Of a stretch of 64,000 nt of DNA, positions 7,814-15,636 are shown one piece after another. Numbering within the stretch: the stretch's first letter is position 1; each line of letters begins with the position of its first letter. A program made the translations under genes and the position numbers. The notes under the pieces were generated by a model. It saw only the letters and a list, made by a program, of their open reading frames with translations, was not told the DNA's origin and did not search any database. The DNA comes from Halorubrum trapanicum (lineage in GTDB: Archaea > Halobacteriota > Halobacteria > Halobacteriales > Haloferacaceae), in assembly GCF_002355655.1 (NCBI RefSeq), contig NZ_AP017569.1, positions 2,356,001 through 2,420,000 on the forward strand, in the 5' to 3' direction.

Positions 7814-8974
7814 CTACTGGTACGCCTGGATCCCGGTGAGGTCCTCGCCGAGGATCAGGGTGTGGATGTCGTGGGTGCCCTCGTAGGTGTACACCGTCTC
7901 CATGTTCGTCATGTGGCGCATCGGCGAGTAGTCGGCCGTGATCCCGTTGCCGCCGAGCATCTCGCGGGCGATCCGCGACTGGTCGCGGGCGGTGCGGACG
8001 TTGTTGCGCTTGGCCATCGAGACGTGTTGCGGCCGCATCTCGCCCGCCTCCTTGAGGTCGGCGAGCCGGTGGGCGAGCAGTTGGGCCAGCGTGATCTGCG
8101 TCGCCATCTCCGCGAGCTTCTCCTGTTGCATCTGGAAGCCGCCGATCGGCTTGCCGAACTGCTCGCGGTCGGTGGCGTACTCGCGGGCCACCTCGAAGCA
8201 GTCCCGCGCGGCGCCGACCGCGCCCCACGCGATGCCGTAGCGGGCCTGCGTCAGACACGACAGCGGGCCCTTCATCCCCTCCACGTCGGGGAGGCGGTTC
8301 TCGGCCGGGACGCGGACGTTCTGGAGGCTGATCTCGCCGGTGATCGACGCCCGGAGGCTGAGCTTCTCGTCGATCTTGTTCGTCGTGACGCCGTCGCGGT
8401 CGGTCTCGACGAGGAACCCGCGGACGGGCGTCCCCTCCTCTCCGTGGTCCTTCGCCCACACGACCGCGACGTCGGCGATCGGGGAGTTCGTGATCCACGT
8501 CTTCGAGCCGTTCAGGACGTACTCGTCGCCGTCCGGCTCGGCCATCGTCTCCATCGCGGACGGGTTCGACCCGTGCTCCGGCTCCGTGAGCCCGAAGCAG
8601 CCGACGGCCTCGCCGGCGCCGAGCTTCGGGAGCCACTCCTCTTTCTGCTCGTCGCTGCCGAACGCGTGGATCGGGTACATCACCAGCGCGCCCTGGACGC
8701 TCGCCATCGAGCGGAGCCCGGAGTCGCACGCCTCCAGCTCGCGCATCAGGAGCCCGTAGGCCGTCTCGCTGACGTTCGGGAGGCCGTACCCGTCGAGGTT
8801 CGGCGCATAAAATCCCATCTCGCCCATCTTCGGGATGAGCTCCGTGGGGAACGTGCCCTCGATCCAGTGGTCGCCCATGTCCGGCACCTCGCCGTCGACG
8901 AACGAACGGGCGGAGTCGACGAGCAGCCGCTCCTCCTCTGACAGCGTCGACTCCATGTCGAAGTAATCCAGCAT
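7814..8974 (-). CDS. Acyl-CoA dehydrogenase, glutaryl-CoA dehydrogenase-like
   Basis: The 386-residue FAD enzyme contains the acyl-CoA dehydrogenase signatures CFGLTEPEHGSNPSAMET (FAD/substrate binding), GSKTWITNSPIADVAVVWAK, and the C-terminal MLGGNGITADY and TVYTYEGTHDIHTLILG, in which Glu of YEGT is the expected catalytic base. The overall pattern, including ALVMYPIHAFGS and MRELEACDSGLRS, is that of glutaryl-CoA dehydrogenase (GcdH), which oxidises and decarboxylates glutaryl-CoA to crotonyl-CoA. It is transcribed alone, leftward, behind a strong TATA box and a perfect palindrome (8976-8991) beside the start codon. No electron-transfer flavoprotein genes are in the window. Confidence 0.9.
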   Translation of the reverse strand: MLDYFDMESTLSEEERLLVDSARSFVDGEVPDMGDHWIEGTFPTELIPKMGEMGFYAPNLDGYGLPNVSETAYGLLMRELEACDSGLRSMASVQGALVMYPIHAFGSDEQKEEWLPKLGAGEAVGCFGLTEPEHGSNPSAMETMAEPDGDEYVLNGSKTWITNSPIADVAVVWAKDHGEEGTPVRGFLVETDRDGVTTNKIDEKLSLRASITGEISLQNVRVPAENRLPDVEGMKGPLSCLTQARYGIAWGAVGAARDCFEVAREYATDREQFGKPIGGFQMQQEKLAEMATQITLAQLLAHRLADLKEAGEMRPQHVSMAKRNNVRTARDQSRIAREMLGGNGITADYSPMRHMTNMETVYTYEGTHDIHTLILGEDLTGIQAYQ

Positions 8975-8975
8975 A

Positions 8976-9006
8976 GGATCGCTTGCGATCCCAAGGATAA
9001 ATAAGT
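8976..9006 (-). promoter_or_regulatory. Promoter and palindromic operator of the acyl-CoA dehydrogenase gene
   Basis: On the minus strand a TATA-like stretch (TACTTATTTATCC, about 8994-9006) lies 20-32 nt before the ATG at 8974. Between them sits a perfect 16-bp palindrome, GGATCGCTTGCGATCC (8976-8991), which in a leaderless gene would cover the transcription start. This is where an archaeal repressor would block RNA polymerase. The binding protein is not identifiable here. Confidence 0.6.
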
Positions 9007-9071
9007 ATAGTTGTGTCCGCTCTCCGACCGAAACCGCCGATTCCGCCGACCAGGGGAACGGCCCCCGCGTC

Positions 9072-10291
9072 TCAGGCCCAGCCGTCGGTCCCGTCGAGCA
9101 GGTGTTCCTCGACGACGGCCTCGTCGAGTTCGATCCCGAGCCCGGGCGCCTCCGGCACCGCGATGCGGCCGTCCTCGATCAGCGGCTCGTCGCGCGCCAG
9201 CAGGTCGTCCCACCAGTCGACCTCCAGCGCGTGGTACTCCAGCAGGTCGAAGTTCGGCGTCGCCGCGCCGAGGTGGACGCAGGCCATCGTCCCCACCGGG
9301 CTACAGACGTTGTGCGGCGACATCGGCATGTAGTTCTCCTCGGCGCGGTCGGCGATCCGCATCGTCTCCGTGAGGCCGCCGACGGTCGTCGGGTCCGGGG
9401 TGACGATGTCGACGCCGTGGTCGTAGATCAGGTCCGACAGCTCGAACACGCGGAAGCGGTTCTCGCCGGTCGCGACCGGGGTCCGCGTCGCCCGCGTCAC
9501 CTCCTTCTGAGCGTCGGTGTTCTCCGGCGGGATCAGGTCCTCCAGCCACATCAGGTCGAACTCCGCGAGCTCGTCGGCGAGCCGCTTCGCGCTCTCGACG
9601 GAGTAGTCCCAGTGGCAGTCGAAGGCGAGGTCGACGTCGTACCCGATCTCCTCGCGCACGGCCGCGACGATCTCCCGTTTCTCGCGGATCGCCGCGTTCG
9701 TCAGGCGCCCGTTGTACGGGTCGTTCTCGTTGTCGGCCGGGAGGTCGAGGTCGAACTTCAGCGCGTCGAATCCCATGTCGGTGACGCGGGCGGCCTCGGC
9801 GGCGTACGCCTCGGGGAGTACGCCTCGGCGTCGGCGTAGGCGGTCGCGCCGTCCTCGACCGCGTACGCCTCGCCGGCGTGGCAGTCGCAGTAGAGCCGCA
9901 CCTCGTCGCGGTACTTCGAGCCGAGCAGCTGGTAGACGGGGAGCCCGAGGATCTTCCCGGCCGCGTCCAGCAGCGCGATCTCGATGCCGGAGGCCGCGGT
10001 GACGACCTTTCCGGTCGTGCCGCCGTGGCCCGACATCTCCTGGAAGATGTACCGCACGAGCCGCTCGACGTCGAGCGGGTTCTCGCCGACGAGGAACCGG
10101 TTCGTGTACTCGACGAGCTCCGGGACGCCGCCGCCGCGGTACGCCTCGCCGATCCCGGTGACGCCGGCGTCGGTCTCCACTCTGATCAGGTTCCACTCGA
10201 AGTTCCCCTCGACGACGCAGGCGTCGAGGCCGGTGATCTGTACGTCTCGGTCCGGGTCGCGGGTGTCGATCTGGTCTGAGTAGTCTCTCAT
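9072..10291 (-). pseudogene. Enolase-superfamily (MR/MLE) sugar-acid dehydratase with a frameshift
   Basis: Two frames together encode one 406-residue mandelate racemase/muconate lactonizing enzyme family protein. Frame 1 runs from ATG 10291 (MRDYSDQIDTRDPDRD) to about residue 158 (ADAEAYSP). Frame 2 continues as PEAYAAEAARVTDMGFDALKF to the stop at 9072. The break lies in a run of four G (9813-9816); one extra G would restore the frame. Active-site residues are all present across the join: Lys in KFDLD, metal ligands in LAFDC, WLEDL and ATGEN, and His in MSPHN. The combined length is normal. The ATGA overlap with the upstream paralogue shows that they form one operon. The family dehydrates aldonic acids such as gluconate, xylonate or galactonate. 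The break could be a true mutation or a sequencing error. Confidence 0.85.
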
Positions 10292-11397
10292 TCGTCTTTG
10301 AACCGCTGGAGCGCGTCTTTGTCGAGCGGGACGCCGTGGCCGGGGCGGTCGGGGAGGTCGATGGTCCCGTCGTCCCCGGGCTCGACCGGGTCGGCGACCA
10401 CGTCGTCGAACGCCTTCACGTCCATGTCGCGGTAGAAGTACTCCACCCAGAGGCCGTTCTCGATGGCCCCGAGCAGGGAGGCGTGGATGTTCCAGTTGTA
10501 GTGGGGCGCGATCTGGACGTCGTACGCCGAGGCGTGGTTCGCGATCTTCAGCCACTCCGTGACGCCGCCGCAGACGGTGACGTCGGGCTGGAGGATCGTC
10601 GCCGCACCCGTGTCGGCGAGCCGGGCGAAGTTGTGCCGCGTCCCCTCCAGTTCGCCGGTGGCGACCGGGTAGTCGAGCCCGTCGTTCACCTCGGCCATCG
10701 TGTCGACGCGGTCGATCATCACCGGCTCCTCGATGAAGTACGGGTCGTACGGCGCGAACGCCCGGCAGTTGCGGAGCGCCTCGGTGCTGGACTCCCAGAC
10801 GCCGTTGGCGTCGAGCAGCAGCGTGCGGTCGTCGCCGATCTCGTCGCGCACGGCGGCGACGCGCTCGGCCTCCTCGTCGGCCGAGAGGCGGCCGACCTTC
10901 ATCTTCACGACGTCGTGGCCCTCGTCGAGGTAGCGCCGCATCTCGCCGCGGAGCGCCTCGTGGCCCTTCTCGTCGCGGTAGTAGCCGCCGCTGGCGTACG
11001 ACGGCACCGACTCGGAGTGGCCGCCGAGCAGCTTGTGAAGCGGCATCCCCGCGGCCTTCGCCTTCACGTCCCAGAGCGCGATGTCGACGGTGGAGATGGC
11101 GCGTAAGAAGAGCCCGGTCCGGCCGATCTGGACGTTCCCCTCGTACATCTCGTGCCACAGGCGCTCGGTGTCGCGGGGGTCCTCGCCGACGAGGAGCGGT
11201 TCGAGCAGCGACTCGACCGCGTCGGCGATGAGGCCGGCCCCCTCGTACCCCAGCGAGTAGCCGACTCCCTCGTGGCCGGTGTCGGTCCGCACGTACGTGA
11301 TCGCGTGGTCCCGGTAGGTCAGCGTCCGGTTGGAGAAGGAGACGGGAGACTCCAGCGGCAGCTTGATCGGGAACGACTCGACTTCGGTTATCTCCAT
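10288..11397 (-). CDS. Mandelate racemase/muconate lactonizing enzyme family protein
   Basis: This intact 369-residue enolase-superfamily enzyme has the capping domain (residues 1-125) followed by the barrel. Catalytic features are visible: KMKVGR (the KxK general base of the mandelate racemase group), Asp in LLLDANG, Glu in FIEEPV and in ATGELEG as metal ligands, and His in APHYNWN as the opposite base. This set suggests an alpha-proton abstraction on a sugar acid (dehydration or epimerisation); the exact substrate is unknown. ATG 11397 matches the family N-terminus (MEITEVESFPIKLPL). It overlaps the second, frameshifted family member by four bases and is divergent from the LarA-like gene across a 173-nt promoter region. 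Confidence 0.9.
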   Translation of the reverse strand: MEITEVESFPIKLPLESPVSFSNRTLTYRDHAITYVRTDTGHEGVGYSLGYEGAGLIADAVESLLEPLLVGEDPRDTERLWHEMYEGNVQIGRTGLFLRAISTVDIALWDVKAKAAGMPLHKLLGGHSESVPSYASGGYYRDEKGHEALRGEMRRYLDEGHDVVKMKVGRLSADEEAERVAAVRDEIGDDRTLLLDANGVWESSTEALRNCRAFAPYDPYFIEEPVMIDRVDTMAEVNDGLDYPVATGELEGTRHNFARLADTGAATILQPDVTVCGGVTEWLKIANHASAYDVQIAPHYNWNIHASLLGAIENGLWVEYFYRDMDVKAFDDVVADPVEPGDDGTIDLPDRPGHGVPLDKDALQRFKDE

Positions 11398-11417
11398 GGG
11401 TGGTGCGGCGTCACACG

Positions 11418-11439
11418 GATACAAGTAGACCGCTGTATC
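11418..11439. promoter_or_regulatory. Inverted repeat between dehydratase operon and LarA-like gene
   Basis: The arms GATACA (11418-11423) and TGTATC (11434-11439) form a perfect 6-bp inverted repeat with a 10-bp spacer, 21 nt before the leftward dehydratase start. A further GTATC occurs at 11547-11551, near the start of the rightward LarA-like gene. This is a plausible operator for the catabolic island; no regulator gene is adjacent. Confidence 0.4.
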
Positions 11440-11570
11440 GGCAATGCTCTCGGCCGCGGCGGACGCGGGGGCCTCGGCCGGCACCGGCCGTCGACACGGT
11501 GTCGAGGGATCCGGCTCCGACGACGCCCGGCCACCGGCAGCTTTTGTATCGTCGCCGCGAGGGGCCGCAC

Positions 11571-12890
11571 ATGGAGTTCCCCGAGCGATCCGACGTCGAC
11601 GGACTCATCGACCCGCAGCCGCTCCCGGGGTTCGCGCGGGTGCGATACGAGCCGCGGACGGAGCGCCTCGACGACCCCGTCGGGACGGCGCGCGAGTCGC
11701 TCGACGCGCTCGACCTCGACGACCTCCCGGCGGGCGCGACGGTGGCCGTCGGGGTCGGCAGCCGCGGCATCGACCGCATCGACGAGGTCGCGGCGGGGGT
11801 CGTCGACCGTCTCGACGAGCGCGGCTTCGACCCGGTCGTCGTGCCCGCGATGGGCAGCCACGGCGGCGCGACCCCCGAGGGGCAGCGCGAGGTGCTGGCG
11901 GCGCTCGGGATCACCGAGGAGTCCGTCGGCGCGCCGATCGACGCGCGCATGGCGGCCGCGGAGCTGGCGACGGTGAGCGTGGGCGACGCCGACCTCCCCG
12001 TGTACTTCTCCGAGGCGGCCCTCGAGGCCGACGCCGTGCTCGTCGTGAACCGCGTGAAGGCCCACACCAACTTCACCGGGCCGATCGAGAGCGGGCTCGC
12101 GAAGATGACCGTCGTCGGCCTCGGCAAGCAGCGCGGCGCGAAGTCGTTCCACTCGACGGCGATCGCCGAGGGGTACGTCGAGACGCTGACGGCCGCCCTC
12201 GACGTGATCGAGCGGGAGACCCCGATCGTCGGCGGCGTCGCGCTCGTCGAGAACTTCGAGGAGGAGATCGGCCACGTGGAGGCCGTCCCCGCGGGGTCGT
12301 TCCTCGACCGCGAGCCGGAGCTGCTGGAGCGCGCCTACGACGAGATGCCGACGCTCCCGGTCGACGACGTCGACCTGCTCGTCGTCGACGAGATCGGCAA
12401 GGAGATCTCGGGCGCCGGCATGGACACGAACGTCATCGGTCGCTACCGCGTCCTGAACGCGCCCGACCCGGAGACGCCGGACGTCGATCTCATCTACGTG
12501 CGGGGGCTCACGGAGGCGACGAAGGGGAACGGCAACGGGATCGGGCTCGCGGACCTCACCCGGAAGCGCGCGGTCGACCAGCTCGACCTGAAGAAGACGT
12601 ACGCGAACGCGCTCACGAGCGGGTCGCTCGCGAAGTCGAAGCTCCCAGTGGTGGCGCCCGACGACGAGTTCGCGCTCCGGACCGCGCTGGCGGCGCTGGG
12701 CGGCTACGACCCCGAGACGGTCCGGATCGTCTGGATCCGGAACACGCAGGACCTCGGCGAGTTCCGCGTCTCCGAGGCCGTGGTCGAGGACCTCCCCGAG
12801 GCGGCGGCGGTGACCGACCGCGAGGCGGTGGCGTTCGACGCGGGGACGGCGGGGTTCGAGGCGGCGGCCGACGGCGACTCGGACGCGTAG
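11571..12890 (+). CDS. LarA/DUF2088-family protein (possible nickel-dependent hydroxyacid racemase)
   Basis: The 439-residue protein begins with a domain related to lactate racemase LarA (DUF2088). Conserved elements include GSRGIDRID, PAMGSHGGATPEGQ, VNRVKAHTNF and the stretch from GLAKM to KSFHS. In that stretch Lys and His are 16 residues apart, the spacing I recall for the cofactor-carrying Lys184 and nickel-binding His200 of LarA. LarA enzymes epimerise alpha-hydroxyacids with a nickel pincer cofactor, but many homologues are uncharacterised. ATG 11571 follows a TATA-like CTTTTGTATC about 25 nt upstream. It heads the rightward arm of the catabolic island. The cofactor-making genes (larB, larC, larE) are not in this window. 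Confidence 0.75.
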   Translation: MEFPERSDVDGLIDPQPLPGFARVRYEPRTERLDDPVGTARESLDALDLDDLPAGATVAVGVGSRGIDRIDEVAAGVVDRLDERGFDPVVVPAMGSHGGATPEGQREVLAALGITEESVGAPIDARMAAAELATVSVGDADLPVYFSEAALEADAVLVVNRVKAHTNFTGPIESGLAKMTVVGLGKQRGAKSFHSTAIAEGYVETLTAALDVIERETPIVGGVALVENFEEEIGHVEAVPAGSFLDREPELLERAYDEMPTLPVDDVDLLVVDEIGKEISGAGMDTNVIGRYRVLNAPDPETPDVDLIYVRGLTEATKGNGNGIGLADLTRKRAVDQLDLKKTYANALTSGSLAKSKLPVVAPDDEFALRTALAALGGYDPETVRIVWIRNTQDLGEFRVSEAVVEDLPEAAAVTDREAVAFDAGTAGFEAAADGDSDA

Positions 12891-13008
12891 CGGTCGCGTC
12901 GTCCGGTCGCCCCGTCGAGTCGTCCGGTCTGACCCGCCGCGTCGTCGGCTGAGACGCCCGGTTGCCTGTAGGGAAACGTTTTCACGCCATACTCGGGATG
13001 GGTGAGAC

Positions 13009-13797
13009 ATGGACCTACAGATCGACGGGAACGCGGCGCTCGTCACCGCATCGTCCAGCGGACTCGGCAAGGCATCGGCGAAGGCGCTCGCCCGGGAGGG
13101 CGTCGACGTCGTCATCAACGGTCGCGACGAGGAGCGGCTGGCGGACGCGAAGGAGGAGGTCGAGGCCGTCGCGACCGGCGAGGTCGTCGCCCACTCCGCC
13201 GACCTCACCGACGCGGACGAGGTCGCGGCCTTGGTGGAGGCGACCGTCGACGAGTTCGGCACGATCGACCACCTCGTGACGAGCGCGGGGGGCCCGCCCT
13301 CGGGCGCGTTCCTCGACACCGACGACGAGGACTGGCAGCACGCCTACGACCTGCTCGTGATGAGCGTCGTCCGCCTCGCCCGGGAGTCGTACCCGCACCT
13401 CAAGGAGGGCGACGGCGGCACCATCGTCAACATCACCTCCCGCAGCGTGAAGGAGGCGATCGACAGCCTCGTGCTGTCGAACTCGGTCCGGATGAGCGTC
13501 ATCGGGCTGGAGAAGACCCTCTCGAAGGAGTTCGCGCCGGAGGTGCGCGCGAACGCCGTCCTGCCGGGTCCCCACGAGACGAGCCGGATCCGCGACCTCG
13601 TCGAGGCCGCCGTCGAGCGCGGCGACTACGACTCCTACGAGGAGGGGCTCGACGACTGGGCGGGGAATCCGCTCGAACGCATCGGCGACCCGATGGAGCT
13701 CGGTAACACGGTCGCGTTCCTCTCGTCGCCGAAGTCGGGGTACGTCAACGGCACCGCCCTCCCGATCGACGGGGGATCGACCGGAGCGAACCTATGA
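13009..13797 (+). CDS. Short-chain dehydrogenase/reductase lacking the YxxxK pair
   Basis: The 262-residue SDR-fold protein has a nucleotide-binding motif at residues 13-20 (TASSSGLG, where Ala replaces the first Gly of the usual TGxxxGxG), SAGG in place of NAGG, and ITSRS as the catalytic-Ser strand. Where the Tyr-x-x-x-Lys dyad is expected the sequence reads SNSVR (before MSVIGLEKTL), so both catalytic residues are replaced. This matches the atypical BKR-like SDR subgroup. The C-terminal YVNGTALPIDGGST is canonical. It overlaps the cupin gene by four bases and precedes the FAH hydrolase, consistent with oxidation of a 2-keto-3-deoxy sugar acid, or with a non-redox role because the dyad is missing. 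Confidence 0.88.
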   Translation: MDLQIDGNAALVTASSSGLGKASAKALAREGVDVVINGRDEERLADAKEEVEAVATGEVVAHSADLTDADEVAALVEATVDEFGTIDHLVTSAGGPPSGAFLDTDDEDWQHAYDLLVMSVVRLARESYPHLKEGDGGTIVNITSRSVKEAIDSLVLSNSVRMSVIGLEKTLSKEFAPEVRANAVLPGPHETSRIRDLVEAAVERGDYDSYEEGLDDWAGNPLERIGDPMELGNTVAFLSSPKSGYVNGTALPIDGGSTGANL

Positions 13798-14141
13798 AGC
13801 CGGTCGCGTTCGACGAGGCGGAGACGTACGAGCCCGACGAGGGCTGGCGGCGCGTGTCGATGGCGGGCAGCGACCGCTTCTCCTTCGAGTGGTTCGAGAA
13901 GCCGCCGGGTCACAGCTCCCCGATGCACGACCACGAGAACGAGCAGGTGTGCCTCTGCTTGGAGGGCGAGCTGACCGTCGTCTCCGAGGACGACGAAGTG
14001 ACCCTTCAGAAGAACGACTCCGTGCTCTTGGAGTCGAACGAGCCTCACAGGGTCGAGAACACCGGCGACGAGCGCGCGGTCGGCCTCGACGTGTTCGCGC
14101 CCGGGCGCTCGTTCGACTTCTGGACGGACCGGGAGGAGTGA
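13794..14141 (+). CDS. Cupin-domain protein
   Basis: The 115-residue small beta-barrel protein has cupin motif 1 (PPGHSSPMHDHENEQVCLCLEGELTV, with His-x-His and Glu ligands) and motif 2 (NEPHRVENTGDE). It therefore probably binds one divalent metal. Stand-alone cupins beside sugar-acid genes often act as isomerases, lyases or ligand sensors. The start overlaps the SDR stop (ATGA). No DNA-binding domain is attached. Confidence 0.85.
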   Translation: MKPVAFDEAETYEPDEGWRRVSMAGSDRFSFEWFEKPPGHSSPMHDHENEQVCLCLEGELTVVSEDDEVTLQKNDSVLLESNEPHRVENTGDERAVGLDVFAPGRSFDFWTDREE

Positions 14142-14186
14142 GATGAACGGAGCGAACGAGCGGACGGCGGACGGGGTGACCGGGCG

Positions 14187-15008
14187 ATGAAGTACCTCGC
14201 GCGCACGGCGACCGGCGAGCCCCTCCTCGGCGGCGAGGACGGATACGTTCCGCTCGGCGCCGTCGAGCCGGACCTGGAGACGGTCCGCGACGCGCTCCCG
14301 CGGGCGGCCGCGGGCGACCTGGGGGACGCGGCCGACGCGCCCGCGGACCCCGTCCCGGCGGCGGACGTGTCGTTCGGCGCGCCCCTGGAGTCGTTCGGGA
14401 AGCTGTGGGGGATCGGCCTGAACTACGAGGAGCACGCCGGAGACCTCGACGAGCAGCGCCCCGAGGAGCCGGCGAGCTTCATGAAGCCGTCGTCGGTGCT
14501 CACGGGGCCGGGCGGGCCGATCCGGCTGCCGCCGGAGTCGCAGAGCGAGCGGGTGACCGCCGAGGCCGAGCTGGCGGTCGTGATGGGCCGAACCTGTCGG
14601 AACGTCGACGAGGGCAACGTCGACGACGTGGTCGCGGGGTTCCTCCCCGTGATCGACATGACCGCCGAGGACGTGCTTCAGCGGAACCCGCGCTTCCTCA
14701 CGCGGGCGAAGAGCTACGACACGTTCCTCGTCCCAGGCGCCGCCATCGCGGTGCCGGAAGGGCCGCTCGACCTCGAGGGGCTCTCCGTGCGGACGGAGGT
14801 CAACGGGGACGTGCGGGCCGAAAACGAGATCCGGAACATGCTGTTCCCGCCGGCGGAGATCGTCTCGTTCCACTCCGACGTGATGACGCTGGCGCCGGGC
14901 GACCTGTTCAGCACCGGGACGCCCGGCGCGGCGCCGATCGACCCCGGCGACGAGGTGCGGGCGGTCGTCGAGTCGATCGGGACCGTCAGCGCGCCGGTGA
15001 CGCGGTAG
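14187..15008 (+). CDS. Fumarylacetoacetate hydrolase (FAH)-family protein
   Basis: The 273-residue protein carries the FAH catalytic domain: GIGLNYEEHA near residue 76, the metal-binding Glu residues in TAEAELAVVMG, the later FLPVIDMTAEDVLQ, and LFSTGTPGAAPIDPGD at the C-terminus. The N-terminal 65 residues form the small variable domain. Family members hydrolyse C-C bonds of diketo acids or act as 2-keto-3-deoxy acid dehydratases. In the diketo-hydrolase branch of L-rhamnose and L-fucose breakdown, a FAH enzyme splits 2,4-diketo-3-deoxy acid into pyruvate plus lactate. The neighbouring dehydratases and SDR make that reaction plausible, though this remains inference. Confidence 0.88.
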   Translation: MKYLARTATGEPLLGGEDGYVPLGAVEPDLETVRDALPRAAAGDLGDAADAPADPVPAADVSFGAPLESFGKLWGIGLNYEEHAGDLDEQRPEEPASFMKPSSVLTGPGGPIRLPPESQSERVTAEAELAVVMGRTCRNVDEGNVDDVVAGFLPVIDMTAEDVLQRNPRFLTRAKSYDTFLVPGAAIAVPEGPLDLEGLSVRTEVNGDVRAENEIRNMLFPPAEIVSFHSDVMTLAPGDLFSTGTPGAAPIDPGDEVRAVVESIGTVSAPVTR

Positions 15009-15064
15009 GCGGCCGCCCCTCCCCGGCAGCTACTTTTATTACCTGCTTTCGGGTAGTGGCGGGT

Positions 15065-15493
15065 ATGTACCGGGTACTGCTGCCGGTCGGGGGAGAGACA
15101 GAACACGCGCCGGCCGCCGCGGACGCGGTCGCGTCGCTTCCGAACGCCGCCGAGGAGGTCGAGGCGGTGCTGCTCAACGTCTACGAGGGGTTCGAGGTCA
15201 GCGGCGAGGGGGGCCGCGTCGACTCCGAGGACGTGTGGGACGAGGAGAACTACCCAGAGGCCGTCGCCGCCGTCGAAGCCCGACTGGCGGAGACCGGGGT
15301 CGCGACGTCGAAGCGGCGCGAGCACGGCGACCCCGCGGAGACGATCATCGAGGTCGCCGAGGAGCTCGACGTCGACAACATCACGATGAGCGGGCGGCGC
15401 CGGAGCCCGACCGGCAAGATGCTGTTCGGGAGCACGACGCAGTCGGTGCTGCTCGCGGCCGACCGTCCGGTGACGGTGATCCTCGACGAGTGA
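15065..15493 (+). CDS. Universal stress protein (UspA family)
   Basis: The 142-residue protein has the alpha/beta Usp fold: the MYRVLLPVGG first strand, ITMSGRRRSPTGKMLFGSTT carrying the G-x2-G-x9-G(S/T) ATP-binding pattern (with minor departures), and VTVILDE as the last strand. Usp proteins are common next to transporter operons in haloarchaea and may sense ATP or AMP. It lies 57 nt after the FAH gene and 143 nt before the TRAP solute-binding gene on the same strand. A TATA-like TACTTTTATTACC lies at 15030-15042, 23-35 nt before the ATG. Confidence 0.88.
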   Translation: MYRVLLPVGGETEHAPAAADAVASLPNAAEEVEAVLLNVYEGFEVSGEGGRVDSEDVWDEENYPEAVAAVEARLAETGVATSKRREHGDPAETIIEVAEELDVDNITMSGRRRSPTGKMLFGSTTQSVLLAADRPVTVILDE

Positions 15494-15546
15494 CTCGTTC
15501 CGACGACGCCGGCCTGCGACGAGTAGCTCGATCCGGCGACATGTAC

Positions 15547-15578
15547 CCTGAAGATCATTATAATGGATATTCCTCAGG
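15547..15578. promoter_or_regulatory. AT-rich palindromic region before the TRAP operon
   Basis: This unusually AT-rich stretch holds a perfect 10-bp palindrome CATTATAATG (15556-15565), flanked by the inverted arms CCTGA (15547-15551) and TCAGG (15574-15578). It lies 60-90 nt before the solute-binding protein start at 15637 and contrasts with the GC-rich surroundings. It is probably an operator or enhancer-like site for transport gene control. A further AT-rich stretch (GAAATAAACAG, 15587-15597) may be the TATA element. Confidence 0.45.
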
Positions 15579-15636
15579 TTTGAACTGAAATAAACAGACA
15601 CATTGTTAATGATCGACCGGGAGTACTCTGTTGAGT

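Noticed and set aside
9758..11158. A single long 466-residue frame spanning both enolase-family genes
   Set aside because: Its first two thirds are an out-of-frame shadow of the intact 10288-11397 gene; only the part from ATG 10291 is real.
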